Source of the DNA: Dickeya lacustris
GTDB taxonomy: Bacteria > Pseudomonadota > Gammaproteobacteria > Enterobacterales > Enterobacteriaceae
Length of the DNA: 64,000 nt
Reading direction: 5' to 3'
NCBI RefSeq assembly: GCF_029635795.1
Contig: NZ_CP114280.1
Coordinates: 4,030,001-4,094,000, forward strand
Position 1 is the stretch's first letter. Every line of letters begins with the position of its first letter. This document shows positions 17,341 to 25,804 of the stretch, piece after piece. Both the position numbers and the translations under genes were made by a program. The notes beneath the pieces are model-generated. The model was given only the letters and a program-made list of their open reading frames with translations, was not told the origin of the DNA and did no database searches.

Positions 17341-18392
17341 TGAAAAGAAAAAACAAATCCGGCACACATCAGGCGGCTAACGCCAGTCAGCCGGATATGG
17401 CCTCGGCCCTGAAAAGCGATCCGGGGCTGAGTGCGTTTACCTTTGACGGCCCCTATCCGGTCATGGACGGCCATGACCTGCTGGATAACATGTATTGCGC
17501 CGACAATGGCCGTTATTACGATACCCCGGTGGACTGGTACGGGCTGGCTCGCGCATTTGGCAGCGCGTCATGGCACCAGTCGGCGCTGTACTTCAAACGC
17601 AATGCGCTGACCGGGTGCTTTATCCCGCACCCGTTATTGTCGCGTCAGGCGTTCTCCGCCTTCGTGCTCGACTGGTTTGTTTTCGGCAACGGTTATCTTG
17701 AACGACGGGTCAACCGATTGGGCGGCGTGCTTGCCCTGCGCCACGTTCCGGCCAAGTACACCCGGCGCGGCAGCGACCTGAATACCTATTGGTTTATCCG
17801 CCAGTGGAAAGATGAACACACGTTTGATACCGACAGCGTGTGCCATGTCATCAACCCGGATATTCATCAGGAGATCTACGGTATGCCGGAGTACATGGGC
17901 GCGCTGCTGTCGGCAAGCCTGTCACACTCCGCCGATATGTTCCGCAAGCTCTACTATGACAACGGTTCGCACGCCGGGTGCATTATCTACATCGGCGCAT
18001 CGCAGGTGGATAACGAGAGTATGGAGAGCGTGAAGAAAACGCTGAAGGAAGCGCGCGGTAAAGGCGCGTTTAAAAACCTGCTGTTACATGCGCCGGGCGG
18101 CGGTGAAAAAGGGGTGCAGATTATTCCCTTCAGCCAGATATCCGCCAAGGATGAATTCCTGAATATCAAATCGGTGACGCGTGACGACATCCTCGCGGCG
18201 CACCGTGTACCGCCGCAACTGATGGGGGCCATGCCGGAAGGCAACGGTTCTTTTGGCGATGTGGAGAAGGCCGCGCGGGTGTTCGCCATCAACGAATTAA
18301 TGCCGGTAATGGAAGCGCTGAAGCATGTGAATGACTGGCTTGGTATGGAGGTGATCCGCTTCAACCCTTACGCCCTGCTGAAAGCCGAGTGA
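17340..18392 (+). CDS. Q: Portal protein Q
   Basis: 350 residues (P2 Q: 344). It forms the dodecameric portal at the head vertex. FTFDGPYPVMDGHDLLDNM and DILAAHRVPPQLMGAMPEG are conserved in phage portal family PF04860. It is co-transcribed with P. No gene follows for almost 400 bases, and in P2 that side holds cos. Confidence 0.95.
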   Translation: MKRKNKSGTHQAANASQPDMASALKSDPGLSAFTFDGPYPVMDGHDLLDNMYCADNGRYYDTPVDWYGLARAFGSASWHQSALYFKRNALTGCFIPHPLLSRQAFSAFVLDWFVFGNGYLERRVNRLGGVLALRHVPAKYTRRGSDLNTYWFIRQWKDEHTFDTDSVCHVINPDIHQEIYGMPEYMGALLSASLSHSADMFRKLYYDNGSHAGCIIYIGASQVDNESMESVKKTLKEARGKGAFKNLLLHAPGGGEKGVQIIPFSQISAKDEFLNIKSVTRDDILAAHRVPPQLMGAMPEGNGSFGDVEKAARVFAINELMPVMEALKHVNDWLGMEVIRFNPYALLKAE

Positions 18393-18787
18393 TACCCCGC
18401 CGCTGCCGCCGTACTCACACGGCGGTTTTTATTCAAAAACTTTCACGTCACCCACGCGTAATCTCTTTTCAGATCAACGGCTAACGCCACCATTTCCCAC
18501 CCACATAAAACCGCATCAGCGCCACGCCATTGGGCGCTCACACCGGATGCCGCGCCGCGTCTCCCGAAGGGACATACGCACGCAGCAGGCCGGGAAATAG
18601 GTCGGATTTGGCACATCAACGGGGAGCCCTGCCTACCCCCCATCGCGGGGGCTGTTCCCCCGTCACCTGCGCGCTGCTCTCGCTTCATTTTTTGTGCAAG
18701 TGCAGAAACCGGCCCGGCGCGCGTGCGTACCGGGCGGAAAGGGGAAAAATAGCATCAAAAAAGTTGTGCAAAATTGTGCGGATTTGT
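18393..18787. other. Non-coding stretch after portal gene
   Basis: About 395 bases without a convincing gene. It begins with GC-rich sequence and contains the candidate cos site (18629-18647) and a large GC palindrome, ATCGCGGGGGCTGTTCCCCC-like, right of it. It ends with a more AT-rich part with repeated TTGTGCA-type words (TGTGCAAG, TTGTGCAAAATTGTGCG). In P2 the cos region and the variable tin-old locus lie on this side of Q. Confidence 0.6.
18629..18647. other. Candidate cos site
   Basis: The 19 bases align without gaps to the reverse complement of the P2 cohesive end (known 5' extension GGCGAGGCGGGGAAAGCAC) with 13 of 19 identical. It is in the right place, downstream of Q and outside the genes. 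The match was found by eye and the exact nick positions cannot be read; a flanking hairpin supports a functional site. Confidence 0.4.
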
Positions 18788-19009
18788 TCAAGAATCAGTT
18801 GCAGCTTCTTCTATAGCCTGTGCATATGAAGGATTGCTAGTTGGGTTCTGAAGTTCTAACGTCAGCCCACGTTTCCCATTGTGTATATTACATACGAAAT
18901 TTGATTTTGGATCTCTATAGACTGTTCTGTACTGTCCCGGTTCTGCTTTTATTTCCCAAATTCCAAACAGTTTCGCGATTCTTGCCGCGATTTCAGGTGT
19001 AATCTTCAT
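18788..19009 (-). CDS. Small uncharacterised prophage protein
   Basis: 73 residues. I do not recognise it. Start MKITPEIAARIAKLFGIW looks like a helical N-terminus, followed by a beta-rich middle (YRTVYRDPKSNFVCNIHNG). It lies 18 bases downstream of another small gene on the same strand, so they form a pair. Both are more AT-rich than the structural genes, as is common for cargo added next to cos in P2-type phages. Function unknown. Confidence 0.6.
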   Translation of the reverse strand: MKITPEIAARIAKLFGIWEIKAEPGQYRTVYRDPKSNFVCNIHNGKRGLTLELQNPTSNPSYAQAIEEAATDS

Positions 19010-19027
19010 TATCCAATCCTTTTGTAA

Positions 19028-19240
19028 TTATTGATATTTTGTTAAAGCTGCCGGTGATACATCTAACAATTTAGCTATACCTGTTTTACTCATCCCTGCA
19101 TTTCTCAGTATGTAAATTAGATTTTTACCATCGTCAGTAATGCGACCTCCTGAGGTTTTTGCGATGTCAATAATGCTGTCTAGGATTTCAACTTTTTTTT
19201 CTAATTCAGCTAGTTGCTTTTGTATTGGACTGATTGCCAT
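19028..19240 (-). CDS. Small coiled-coil/HTH-like prophage protein
   Basis: 70 residues. The first half (IQKQLAELEKKVEILDSIID) is a short coiled coil; the second half (LRNAGMSKTGIAKLLDVSPA) reads like a resolvase-type helix-turn-helix. It could be a small DNA-binding regulator of itself and its downstream partner. It heads a two-gene AT-rich unit between the cos region and the toxin-antitoxin operon. Confidence 0.6.
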   Translation of the reverse strand: MAISPIQKQLAELEKKVEILDSIIDIAKTSGGRITDDGKNLIYILRNAGMSKTGIAKLLDVSPAALTKYQ

Positions 19241-19423
19241 AGTCTGTTTTCGCTCAATGCAATTAATTATGTTTTAAACTTAACCTAAATATTTAAAACA
19301 TTCAATCATTTTTTTAATTTTTTCATTCAGTGTCTCATGATTTTAAAGCCCACTATCTCTGGTGGGCCATGGCATCATTGATTCTTTTTAAACCATGCGA
19401 ACATAGATATGCACACTCATAAA
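19241..19423. other. AT-rich intergenic region with promoter potential
   Basis: Strongly AT-rich, with TTTAAA-type words (ATGTTTTAAAC, ATATTTAAAAC) that look like -10/-35 elements for the small-gene pair on the minus strand. The hairpin at 19348-19367 is listed separately. Confidence 0.4.
19348..19370 (-). terminator. Terminator after antitoxin gene
   Basis: GCCCAC (19348-19353) pairs with GTGGGC (19362-19367) with an 8-base loop. Read on the minus strand it is followed by TTTAAAA, so it would stop transcription of the toxin-antitoxin operon. Confidence 0.55.
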
Positions 19424-19792
19424 TCACAAAATCATCTGCTCAGGCCGACACCCATACAGTTCAGCCAATTTTTCGCGGGTTTTCTTTTGCGGTCGAGAGT
19501 CTTTTGCTTCCCACTGTGAAACCGCTGATTGTGTCGTCCCCAGCTTTTCAGCCACATCATATTGTGATAATCCACGATGTATGCGCCAGGCAGCAAGCAG
19601 GCTTACATCGTCACGAAACATGATTTCTACCACTTCATTAGGCACGGTTTCGTTATCATGCTCATCAGCAAGATAAGGGATCTCTTCATAGCCTGCGTCG
19701 CTATCAGACATCAGCTTTTCATATTCGCCGATTGGCAGCACTACAAACTGAGGCTTGCCGTTCACGTCATTGATAAATTGTAGTTTTGACAT
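19424..19792 (-). CDS. XRE-family antitoxin
   Basis: 122 residues. The C-terminal ~65 residues form an XRE helix-turn-helix (LSQYDVAEKLGTTQSAVSQW). The N-terminal part (FINDVNGKPQFVVLPIGEYEKL) is similar to Phd/YefM-type starts and probably binds the toxin. It follows a RelE/ParE-type toxin gene by 70 bases in the same operon, the toxin-first order of higBA-like systems. It should neutralise the toxin and repress the operon. Possible target: the repeats at 20172-20229. Confidence 0.85.
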   Translation of the reverse strand: MSKLQFINDVNGKPQFVVLPIGEYEKLMSDSDAGYEEIPYLADEHDNETVPNEVVEIMFRDDVSLLAAWRIHRGLSQYDVAEKLGTTQSAVSQWEAKDSRPQKKTREKLAELYGCRPEQMIL

Positions 19793-19862
19793 AATTTCAT
19801 CCGGGTGTCAGTGAGTCGCGGTGTATGTCATAAGGAAACGGGCGGGTTTCCCCGCCTGATAG

Positions 19863-20123
19863 TCAGTAAGTTGTTGAGGTTCTGCGCTTGACCGCCTGCA
19901 CTTCGCAAACAACAGGCTCACCCTTAATGATCTCGAAAATAACTCTGTAATCTCCCACGCGTAACCTAAATTTACCGGCCTCACCTTTCAACGCGGTAAT
20001 ATCGAGTTTGACTGCGGGAAAATTCTCCAACTCGGCGACTTTCTCACTAATGGTGTCCTGATATCTTCGGTCTATCGTTGAACGTTGTTTCAACGCTTTC
20101 CTTGTCCAGATTACCTTTACCAT
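19863..20123 (-). CDS. RelE/ParE-superfamily toxin
   Basis: 86 residues. The fold signature is clear: KVIWTRKALKQ at the start, LKGEAGKFRLRVGDYRVIFEI in the middle and a basic C-terminus (AVKRRTSTTY). Most such toxins are ribosome-dependent RNases (RelE) or gyrase poisons (ParE); the sequence alone does not say which. It is the first gene of the operon with the XRE antitoxin, a stabilisation or defence unit in the variable region between cos and A. Confidence 0.85.
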   Translation of the reverse strand: MVKVIWTRKALKQRSTIDRRYQDTISEKVAELENFPAVKLDITALKGEAGKFRLRVGDYRVIFEIIKGEPVVCEVQAVKRRTSTTY

Positions 20124-20171
20124 CTGTTTCCTCGGTTTTTAAAGAGCATATCCGCTTGGGATGAACCGACA

Positions 20172-20229
20172 ATAAGATATTTATCTAATTAACGCAACAA
20201 TTATCTAATCTTTAATCTAATTATCTTAT
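20172..20229 (-). promoter_or_regulatory. Iterated operator upstream of toxin-antitoxin operon
   Basis: TTATCTAAT at 20181-20189 and 20201-20209 and TTATCTTAT at 20221-20229 are spaced exactly 20 bases apart (two helical turns). A further related word, TAATCTAAT, lies at 20212-20220, and the inverted form ATAAGATAT is at 20172-20180. They are just upstream of the toxin start. The best reading is a multi-site operator for the XRE antitoxin; iterons are another option. Confidence 0.6.
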
Positions 20230-20325
20230 ATCTCTCCGTCTATTTTCATCATCTCAGCCATTATCGCTAACCATTCGCTGGCAGCTTTGCTTCCCATATA
20301 GCTCATAGATGGCCAGCACAGACAT

Positions 20326-22863
20326 TTATGACTCGCGGCTCAACTCACGCAGCGCCGCGACTCGCTGCATCAAACCAGCTTTATCAACCTGCTGTTTCTC
20401 TGCTTCACGATACAGTTCCCCGTTTCTTCTGGCGTAATAACGATATCCACAAAACTCAATGGGATGACCCGCAGCCAGCCTGCTGGCCTCTCCGATGCTG
20501 ATATCCCAGCCTATTGAGCGGGCGAAATCGGCAATACTCGCGCGCCAGTCGTCCGATCGCTTACGAACAGTCTGTTTTTCTGTTGATTCAGGTAGCTGAG
20601 TTGTAGACGAGTGATGGTTATGCCGCCGATCTGGCGGCTGGGTTCGCAACCGATTGAGCAAGGCGCGCCGTTCTTTGTCGGTCATGTGGTCAAAGTCGGT
20701 GAAGGTTTGAGCGGATGTATCGTCAATTTCTCCATCTGGCGGTTCACGGCCACCATAGCCATCCCCATCTATACCTGCCGGAATGGCTGTTTTTTCATCT
20801 CCCGTAGAGTTATTGACAGAACTCCAAGCGTCGCCGGTTGGCGACGTAACGGCTACACCACTCCCGGTGCCAATGCTGGCACCATCGTCAATGGCCTGTT
20901 TTTTGCGGATTTTCCACTTGATTAACCGGGTGCAGATACGGGATATCGCCCCCATACGTGGGGAGAACACACCGAAGATTTTTTCCGGTGTCTCGCCGTA
21001 GGTGTTTTGTTCGTCAGCGTCTTCATAGGCAATGCGCACGGTGTAGCGCTCGCGTGGGATCAGCACACCGCCTTGCTTTTCGATGTACGTGGCAAAGCAA
21101 CCGGCGTCAGCCGATGCCAACACGGCATCCATTGCCGGGTCAGCAAGCTGCGCGGCCCCGCGTTTAAACGTGCCGTTTTCTTTCTGGGCTGCGGTAAGCT
21201 GGTTTGCCAGGCGACGCAGCTCACGCCATACCGTTACCGGCGGCAACCCGAACGGCTGAAACTGTCGGATGTTATGCTGTGACGCCCAGGCCATCGCAAA
21301 CTTTGCCGTTTCACGTAACGGCTTACCGGTTTCGTTATCCAGCTCGCCATCCAGCGCGTAACCGTCGATATTTTTACTGATGTACTTCGCCACGTACGCC
21401 GTCGCGCTGCCTTTTCTTGGATCGAGCTTTTTAGCCTTGAATCGTGCGCCGGTGTTGCGCCCCAGCTCCGCACGGTCTTCAGCAATAAAATACTCACGCA
21501 AGATATCAGTGATGGCCTTCCTGTCGGCAGGTGGCATAAACAGCAACACATGCCAGTGCGGGGTAGCGTCGTGGTGCGGCTCGGCAACACGGAAACCATA
21601 GGGACGCAGGCCTCGGCGATTTAGTTTTGACATCGCTTTAGCCCAGGTGCGGCACAAATACCGCTGCCCTTGACGAGGAGAAGCATGATCCCATTTAGGG
21701 TTTTGATGACCGTTCTGGATGTTAGCGTGGTAACGCGACGGGCAGGTGATAGTAAGGAAAACACCTTCATCACCCCGCGCGATTGCCACCATTTCAACAC
21801 CGGCCATGCGCGTCATCAGTTCATGGCGGCGAATAACGGGATTACTGATGCTGGCATACACCATGCTCTCTAACGAGGCGACGTTACCATCTTCATCAAC
21901 CAGTTCATGCGCTTTAAAATACTCACGGTTTTTGCGGCGCTGCTCTTGCCACAGGTTAAGCGCATCAAGGCTGACATACGGCATACGCTTTTTATGCACA
22001 ACGCCGATGGCGCGGAACTGGTTTTCCCGCCATTCACAACGCAGTCGCCACAACTTCCGCTCCCACCATTCAGGTGATGTGATGCGCAAAATGGCGGAAT
22101 AGATGCGGTGCCGGGCTTGTTCATCACCGATAACCAACCCCCAGCACGGCGGCGTCACACGTAATGCCAGCAGTTCGCGTCCCAGATGGCGATATAGCCA
22201 CTGCATTTCATCATTGGTCATGTCCTCCGGCGATGTGTTGCCGCACTCGGTTTCAAACATTTCGGCGACGGCGGCCGCCAGAGTGTGCGCGGCATTAATC
22301 ACCTCATGTTTGGTAAACCCGGCCAGATGTGACCAACGCGGCCCCCAATAGGCCGCAAGTTCCGATGCAAAACCATCACGCACACCTTGCTGTGCGCGCA
22401 CGGCATCCAAACGCAACAGGGCTTTTTTCACGGTTCCCATAAAAAAAGCGCTGGTGTGTCGCGGCTCGCGGTTCGCACGTAACCATTCGATTTTTTGGCG
22501 GTAAACATCACGGATAAAAGGCGGCTGCTCGTGTAAGTGTGCGGCCACGCCTTCCGGCGTTTTCATCCAGCCGCTAATCGTTTCCTGATGGCCCTGACGC
22601 TCTATTTCCGCCAGAGCGCGCCGGATACGCAACTGCGTGCTGTTTGGCTCCCTGTGCTCCAACTGCGCCACGGCCTGACTAAGATTCCGGTCATCACCTG
22701 TGGCCAAAGCGCGTTTAACCATCCGGCTCAGATGCCGCGTGACGGCGGGATTCGGTTCCGCATCGGTAACGAGTAGAGAGGGGCGAAGATCAGCCACGCC
22801 CGACGGTGCGGAGATCGCCGGGCGTGGAGCGTTCCAGGGATAGGCCCACTGTTCAGGCATCAC
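20326..22863 (-). CDS. A: Replication endonuclease A (rolling circle)
   Basis: 845 residues (P2 A: 761). It nicks the phage origin, normally located inside A itself, and starts rolling-circle replication. The HUH metal site is PHWHVLLF (about residue 440) and the two catalytic tyrosines are in YVAKYISKN (about residue 510), spaced as in P2 A. The C-terminal ~200 residues (Asp/Gly-rich linker, then DKERRALLNRLRTQPPDRR) are variable. It overlaps the gene upstream by four bases. P2 gene B was not seen. Confidence 0.95.
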   Translation of the reverse strand: MMPEQWAYPWNAPRPAISAPSGVADLRPSLLVTDAEPNPAVTRHLSRMVKRALATGDDRNLSQAVAQLEHREPNSTQLRIRRALAEIERQGHQETISGWMKTPEGVAAHLHEQPPFIRDVYRQKIEWLRANREPRHTSAFFMGTVKKALLRLDAVRAQQGVRDGFASELAAYWGPRWSHLAGFTKHEVINAAHTLAAAVAEMFETECGNTSPEDMTNDEMQWLYRHLGRELLALRVTPPCWGLVIGDEQARHRIYSAILRITSPEWWERKLWRLRCEWRENQFRAIGVVHKKRMPYVSLDALNLWQEQRRKNREYFKAHELVDEDGNVASLESMVYASISNPVIRRHELMTRMAGVEMVAIARGDEGVFLTITCPSRYHANIQNGHQNPKWDHASPRQGQRYLCRTWAKAMSKLNRRGLRPYGFRVAEPHHDATPHWHVLLFMPPADRKAITDILREYFIAEDRAELGRNTGARFKAKKLDPRKGSATAYVAKYISKNIDGYALDGELDNETGKPLRETAKFAMAWASQHNIRQFQPFGLPPVTVWRELRRLANQLTAAQKENGTFKRGAAQLADPAMDAVLASADAGCFATYIEKQGGVLIPRERYTVRIAYEDADEQNTYGETPEKIFGVFSPRMGAISRICTRLIKWKIRKKQAIDDGASIGTGSGVAVTSPTGDAWSSVNNSTGDEKTAIPAGIDGDGYGGREPPDGEIDDTSAQTFTDFDHMTDKERRALLNRLRTQPPDRRHNHHSSTTQLPESTEKQTVRKRSDDWRASIADFARSIGWDISIGEASRLAAGHPIEFCGYRYYARRNGELYREAEKQQVDKAGLMQRVAALRELSRES

Positions 22864-23153
22864 TCACAAACCCCGTCACCTATCCGTATGGCAAAAACGT
22901 TTACCGGTTTATCGCCAAAATGCGGGTGTGTAATCGTCTGCATTTCATAGCCGAGCCAGGGCAGGATCAGGCGGCGTGACATATCAGAACGGGCCGGATA
23001 GCCCCATGTAATCACCAGTTGTTCATAATCCCGACCAACCAGCCGACGCCGCCAGTAAGCATTGTCCAACCGGTATTCAAAGGGCTTCATCCCAGCCTTC
23101 ATTGCAGCGAAATATTCCCCCATCACCGCGAGTTGTAGAATGCTCACAGACAA
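22860..23153 (-). CDS. ASCH-domain-like protein
   Basis: 97 residues. GEYFAAMKAGMKPFEYRLDN followed by YWRRRLVGRDYEQLVITWGY is characteristic of the ASCH fold (RNA-binding, PUA-related), found in many phage early operons. Some ASCH proteins bind or process modified nucleosides, but its reaction is not known here. It overlaps the cytosine methyltransferase by ten bases upstream and A by four, so it belongs to the same operon. Confidence 0.75.
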   Translation of the reverse strand: MSVSILQLAVMGEYFAAMKAGMKPFEYRLDNAYWRRRLVGRDYEQLVITWGYPARSDMSRRLILPWLGYEMQTITHPHFGDKPVNVFAIRIGDGVCE

Positions 23154-24061
23154 CCCCCTATGGCCTCAACAACCCGGCACATGGCAACGGGAGGCACAGC
23201 ATTACCCGCCATATTGACGGTCAGGCGGTGACTTTCTGGCGTGATATACGATGGCGGAAAAGACATTGCGGCCATTACTTCCCGTTTTGTAATCATCCGC
23301 ATACGGTCACCATCCACTATGGCCCACCTGTCTCTGGTTGTGATTGTTCCGATGGGGCGGTTCAGACTGCGGCCTGTTTTTGTATTTCCGTAATAGCTGA
23401 AAATGAATCGCTCACCGAACTGGCGGCGACCACTTTCGATACGCTCTAACGTTGATATCGCACGACCCGGACGATTTATTGGTGACCATTTCCCGTCATC
23501 AAAATCAATTAATGTGGCGGCGGAAACATGACTGATGCGAGGCAGATCGAGTAATAGCGGGGAGCGGCTGAGGGTACATACAAGAAATAGGCGGATGCGA
23601 TTCTGAGGAACCCCTAGATCAGCGCAATCAACAATATGCGGCGATAACGCATAACCCAACGCCGCCATTGCCGCCGCCCATGCCGGATACAACGCCCAAT
23701 TCAGAAATTCAGGCACATTCTCAACAATCACGGCTGACGGCCTGTGATATTCCACGGCCGACACAACAGCCCAAGCGGTTGAGCGGCTCGCATCATGCTG
23801 TGGATTCCCGGCGGCTTTCCCTCGCGCACGGCTATGCCCCTGGCAGCATGGTGACGCCATCATAAGATCGTGCGGGGGAACATTACTCCAGTTGGCCTGA
23901 TGCAAGTCCTGACAAACGTGGATTGCATCAGGATGGTTTAAACGATGATAGTCAACCGCAGCGGGCCAGTGATTAGCGGCCCAGACAACTTGCGCACCGG
24001 CCATCCGTGCGCCGGTTGATGAACCGCCGAATCCGGCGAAGAGATCGATAGCCTTCATCAT
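23144..24061 (-). CDS. DNA (cytosine-5) methyltransferase
   Basis: 305 residues, a compact C5 methyltransferase. Motif I is AIDLFAGFGGSSTG, motif IV with the catalytic Cys is MASPCCQGHS, motif VI is VIVENVPEF and motif VIII is QNRIRLFLV. No restriction enzyme gene is near, so it is an orphan that probably protects phage DNA from host restriction. Its ATG overlaps the Dam stop (ATGA). The target sequence cannot be read from this. Confidence 0.92.
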   Translation of the reverse strand: MMKAIDLFAGFGGSSTGARMAGAQVVWAANHWPAAVDYHRLNHPDAIHVCQDLHQANWSNVPPHDLMMASPCCQGHSRARGKAAGNPQHDASRSTAWAVVSAVEYHRPSAVIVENVPEFLNWALYPAWAAAMAALGYALSPHIVDCADLGVPQNRIRLFLVCTLSRSPLLLDLPRISHVSAATLIDFDDGKWSPINRPGRAISTLERIESGRRQFGERFIFSYYGNTKTGRSLNRPIGTITTRDRWAIVDGDRMRMITKREVMAAMSFPPSYITPESHRLTVNMAGNAVPPVAMCRVVEAIGGCL

Positions 24062-24891
24062 GCCGTACCCCGTTCAGACACCGGCAGACGCTTGGCGATG
24101 ATTTCCCCGGCCTGTTTGCTTTCCCCAGCCGCCACACCGACGCTACGCGGGGCGGTGAAGCGGCAGATATCAAACTGGTGGTACAGGCTGTGAGCGTGGT
24201 GAGTGTCGCTGTTGGAGGCGATGACAGGTATCCCACGTTCGACCAGGCGTGATAACGCGCTGCACAGGTCATACTGATCGTTATGGGTGAAACCATCGGT
24301 GTGATAACTGGTGAAGCTGGCCGTTGGCGTTTGCGGGATGTACGGCGGATCGCAGTACACCACATCGCCGGGGTGGATTAGTTGCAATGTTTCACCAAAC
24401 GCCGCACAGATGAATTTTGCACGGCGGGCTTTTTCGGCAAATGCCCGAATCTCGGCCAGCGGGAAATAAGGCGATGCATAATGCCCGTAGGGGACGTTAA
24501 ATCCACCGGCGCGGTTATAGCGACAAACGCCCCGGTAGCCGTGCCGGTTCAGATAAAGAAACAGCGCCGCAGAGGTAGTGCGATTCTCTTTGCTGCGGTT
24601 AAATACCTGCCGGAAACGGTAATAACTTTCGGCTGTATTCGCCGTGCGAAACAGACCTTCTGCGGTATCAATAAACTCCTTCACATCCTCTTTGATGACC
24701 TGATACAGGTTAATCAGGTCAGGGTTGATATCCGCGATCAGGTATTCCGGGTAATCGGTATTCATCATGACCGAACACGACCCGGCGAACGGCTCAACCA
24801 AACGATCACCAGCCGGTAAATGCTCGCGCAGGATATCCATTATGCGGGCCTTGCTGCCGACCCATTTCAGCGGTGTGGCAATAATGCTCAT
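24058..24891 (-). CDS. dam: DNA adenine methylase (Dam family)
   Basis: 277 residues. D12-class N6-adenine methyltransferase: PLKWVGSKARI and VEPFAGSCSVMMN are the SAM-binding motifs and VVYCDPPYIPQT holds the DPPY catalytic motif. Dam enzymes methylate GATC; host Dam is elsewhere, so this phage copy would keep fast-replicating phage DNA fully methylated. It is four-base coupled both to the small gene upstream and to the cytosine methyltransferase downstream. Confidence 0.93.
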   Translation of the reverse strand: MSIIATPLKWVGSKARIMDILREHLPAGDRLVEPFAGSCSVMMNTDYPEYLIADINPDLINLYQVIKEDVKEFIDTAEGLFRTANTAESYYRFRQVFNRSKENRTTSAALFLYLNRHGYRGVCRYNRAGGFNVPYGHYASPYFPLAEIRAFAEKARRAKFICAAFGETLQLIHPGDVVYCDPPYIPQTPTASFTSYHTDGFTHNDQYDLCSALSRLVERGIPVIASNSDTHHAHSLYHQFDICRFTAPRSVGVAAGESKQAGEIIAKRLPVSERGTA

Positions 24892-25118
24892 AAGGCACTC
24901 CGCGATATCGATACAGAACCAACCTTGTCGCTCAACACCTCCACAGCCCGTTCCAGATCGGCTAATTTCTGCATGTCTCTGGCCGCTGCGGTTCTGAATT
25001 CAATTAATTCACGAGCCATCAATACGACCTCATGACTGAACGCGCCAATGAACGGCGAGCCGTTGCAAATTTCTCGCAGCAGCTCGTCACTGACGTTCTC
25101 CCTGATTCTGTTGGCCAT
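24888..25118 (-). CDS. Small phage protein, unknown
   Basis: 76 residues, helical and charged (LADLERAVEVLSDKVGSV may be a short coiled coil). Similar small proteins sit in P2-type early operons; the function is not known. The one-base contact with the gene upstream and four-base overlap with dam show it is an operon member and real. Confidence 0.7.
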   Translation of the reverse strand: MANRIRENVSDELLREICNGSPFIGAFSHEVVLMARELIEFRTAAARDMQKLADLERAVEVLSDKVGSVSISRSAL

Positions 25119-25348
25119 CAGTGCAACTCCTGAGCGGAGTGCTCAAAACGCTCTGATTCCTGGCGTATCAGTTCCACCACCTCGGCGGCGGAGAGGTCAC
25201 GTTGTTGAGCACGGACAGCCAGTGCCGCGAGGCGCAGTGAGAAAGAAAAATGCTGGTCTTTGCGCTCCTCCAGACGGGCTTTATTCAGCAGCTCGATCAG
25301 TGCGCCATCAGCGGCGACGGTCATGGTTTTTATTTCGGTATTTTTCAT
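25118..25348 (-). CDS. Small phage protein (DUF2732-like)
   Basis: 76 residues. VAADGALIELLNKARLEERKDQHFSFSLRLAALAVRAQQ recalls the DUF2732 family of P2/186-type early operons, mostly helical. No function is known. It is directly followed by the next small gene (ATG touching stop). Confidence 0.7.
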   Translation of the reverse strand: MKNTEIKTMTVAADGALIELLNKARLEERKDQHFSFSLRLAALAVRAQQRDLSAAEVVELIRQESERFEHSAQELH

Positions 25349-25412
25349 TGTGATTTCCTTTTTTCAGGTAATAGAAAGCCCGGCGGGTTTACGCCTAAAA
25401 ATGGGGTTTTTA

Positions 25413-25754
25413 TTACAGTGGAAGAATTAAGTTTTTTGGGAATAAACTCACAACTGCGCGGAGCTTATTCATTGCCCTAATTAGCCGTTCTTTCTCGCCA
25501 GTGGTCAGTTCATTAAATTTCAGGTGATGCCGTTCCTTATCAATATCCGCTAATTCAAATATTGCTGACAGCACGCGCATATTTTTATGGTAATCGTCAT
25601 CAATCTTGTCCCGCATATCGTCAATAAAGCGGCACATCTCTTTCTCACTGTTTGTTCTGAAGTGTTTCCCTCTCAGCATGGCTATGTGGTTTAGCCCCTC
25701 TGTTTTTTCCGCGATACTGAGCGGAATGGCGCGAGCGGGTTCGGTATTAGCCAT
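25413..25754 (-). CDS. Small phage protein (DUF5347-like)
   Basis: 113 residues from ATG 25754, four bases after the rebuilt stop of the fil-type gene; the frame is open five codons further but these lie within the upstream gene. It is helical and charged (KEMCRFIDDMRDKIDDDYHKN). It resembles a domain-of-unknown-function family from P2-like early operons. The IS element just upstream may have separated this and all genes below it from the early promoter. Confidence 0.65.
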   Translation of the reverse strand: MANTEPARAIPLSIAEKTEGLNHIAMLRGKHFRTNSEKEMCRFIDDMRDKIDDDYHKNMRVLSAIFELADIDKERHHLKFNELTTGEKERLIRAMNKLRAVVSLFPKNLILPL

Positions 25755-25804
25755 GACGCTACGCCGCAATACCCATAAGGCGGGAAAACCAGCGGCGCTT
25801 TTTA

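Noticed and set aside
18530..18829. Open frame across the cos region
   Set aside because: Arg/Cys-rich shadow of a GC-rich non-coding stretch.
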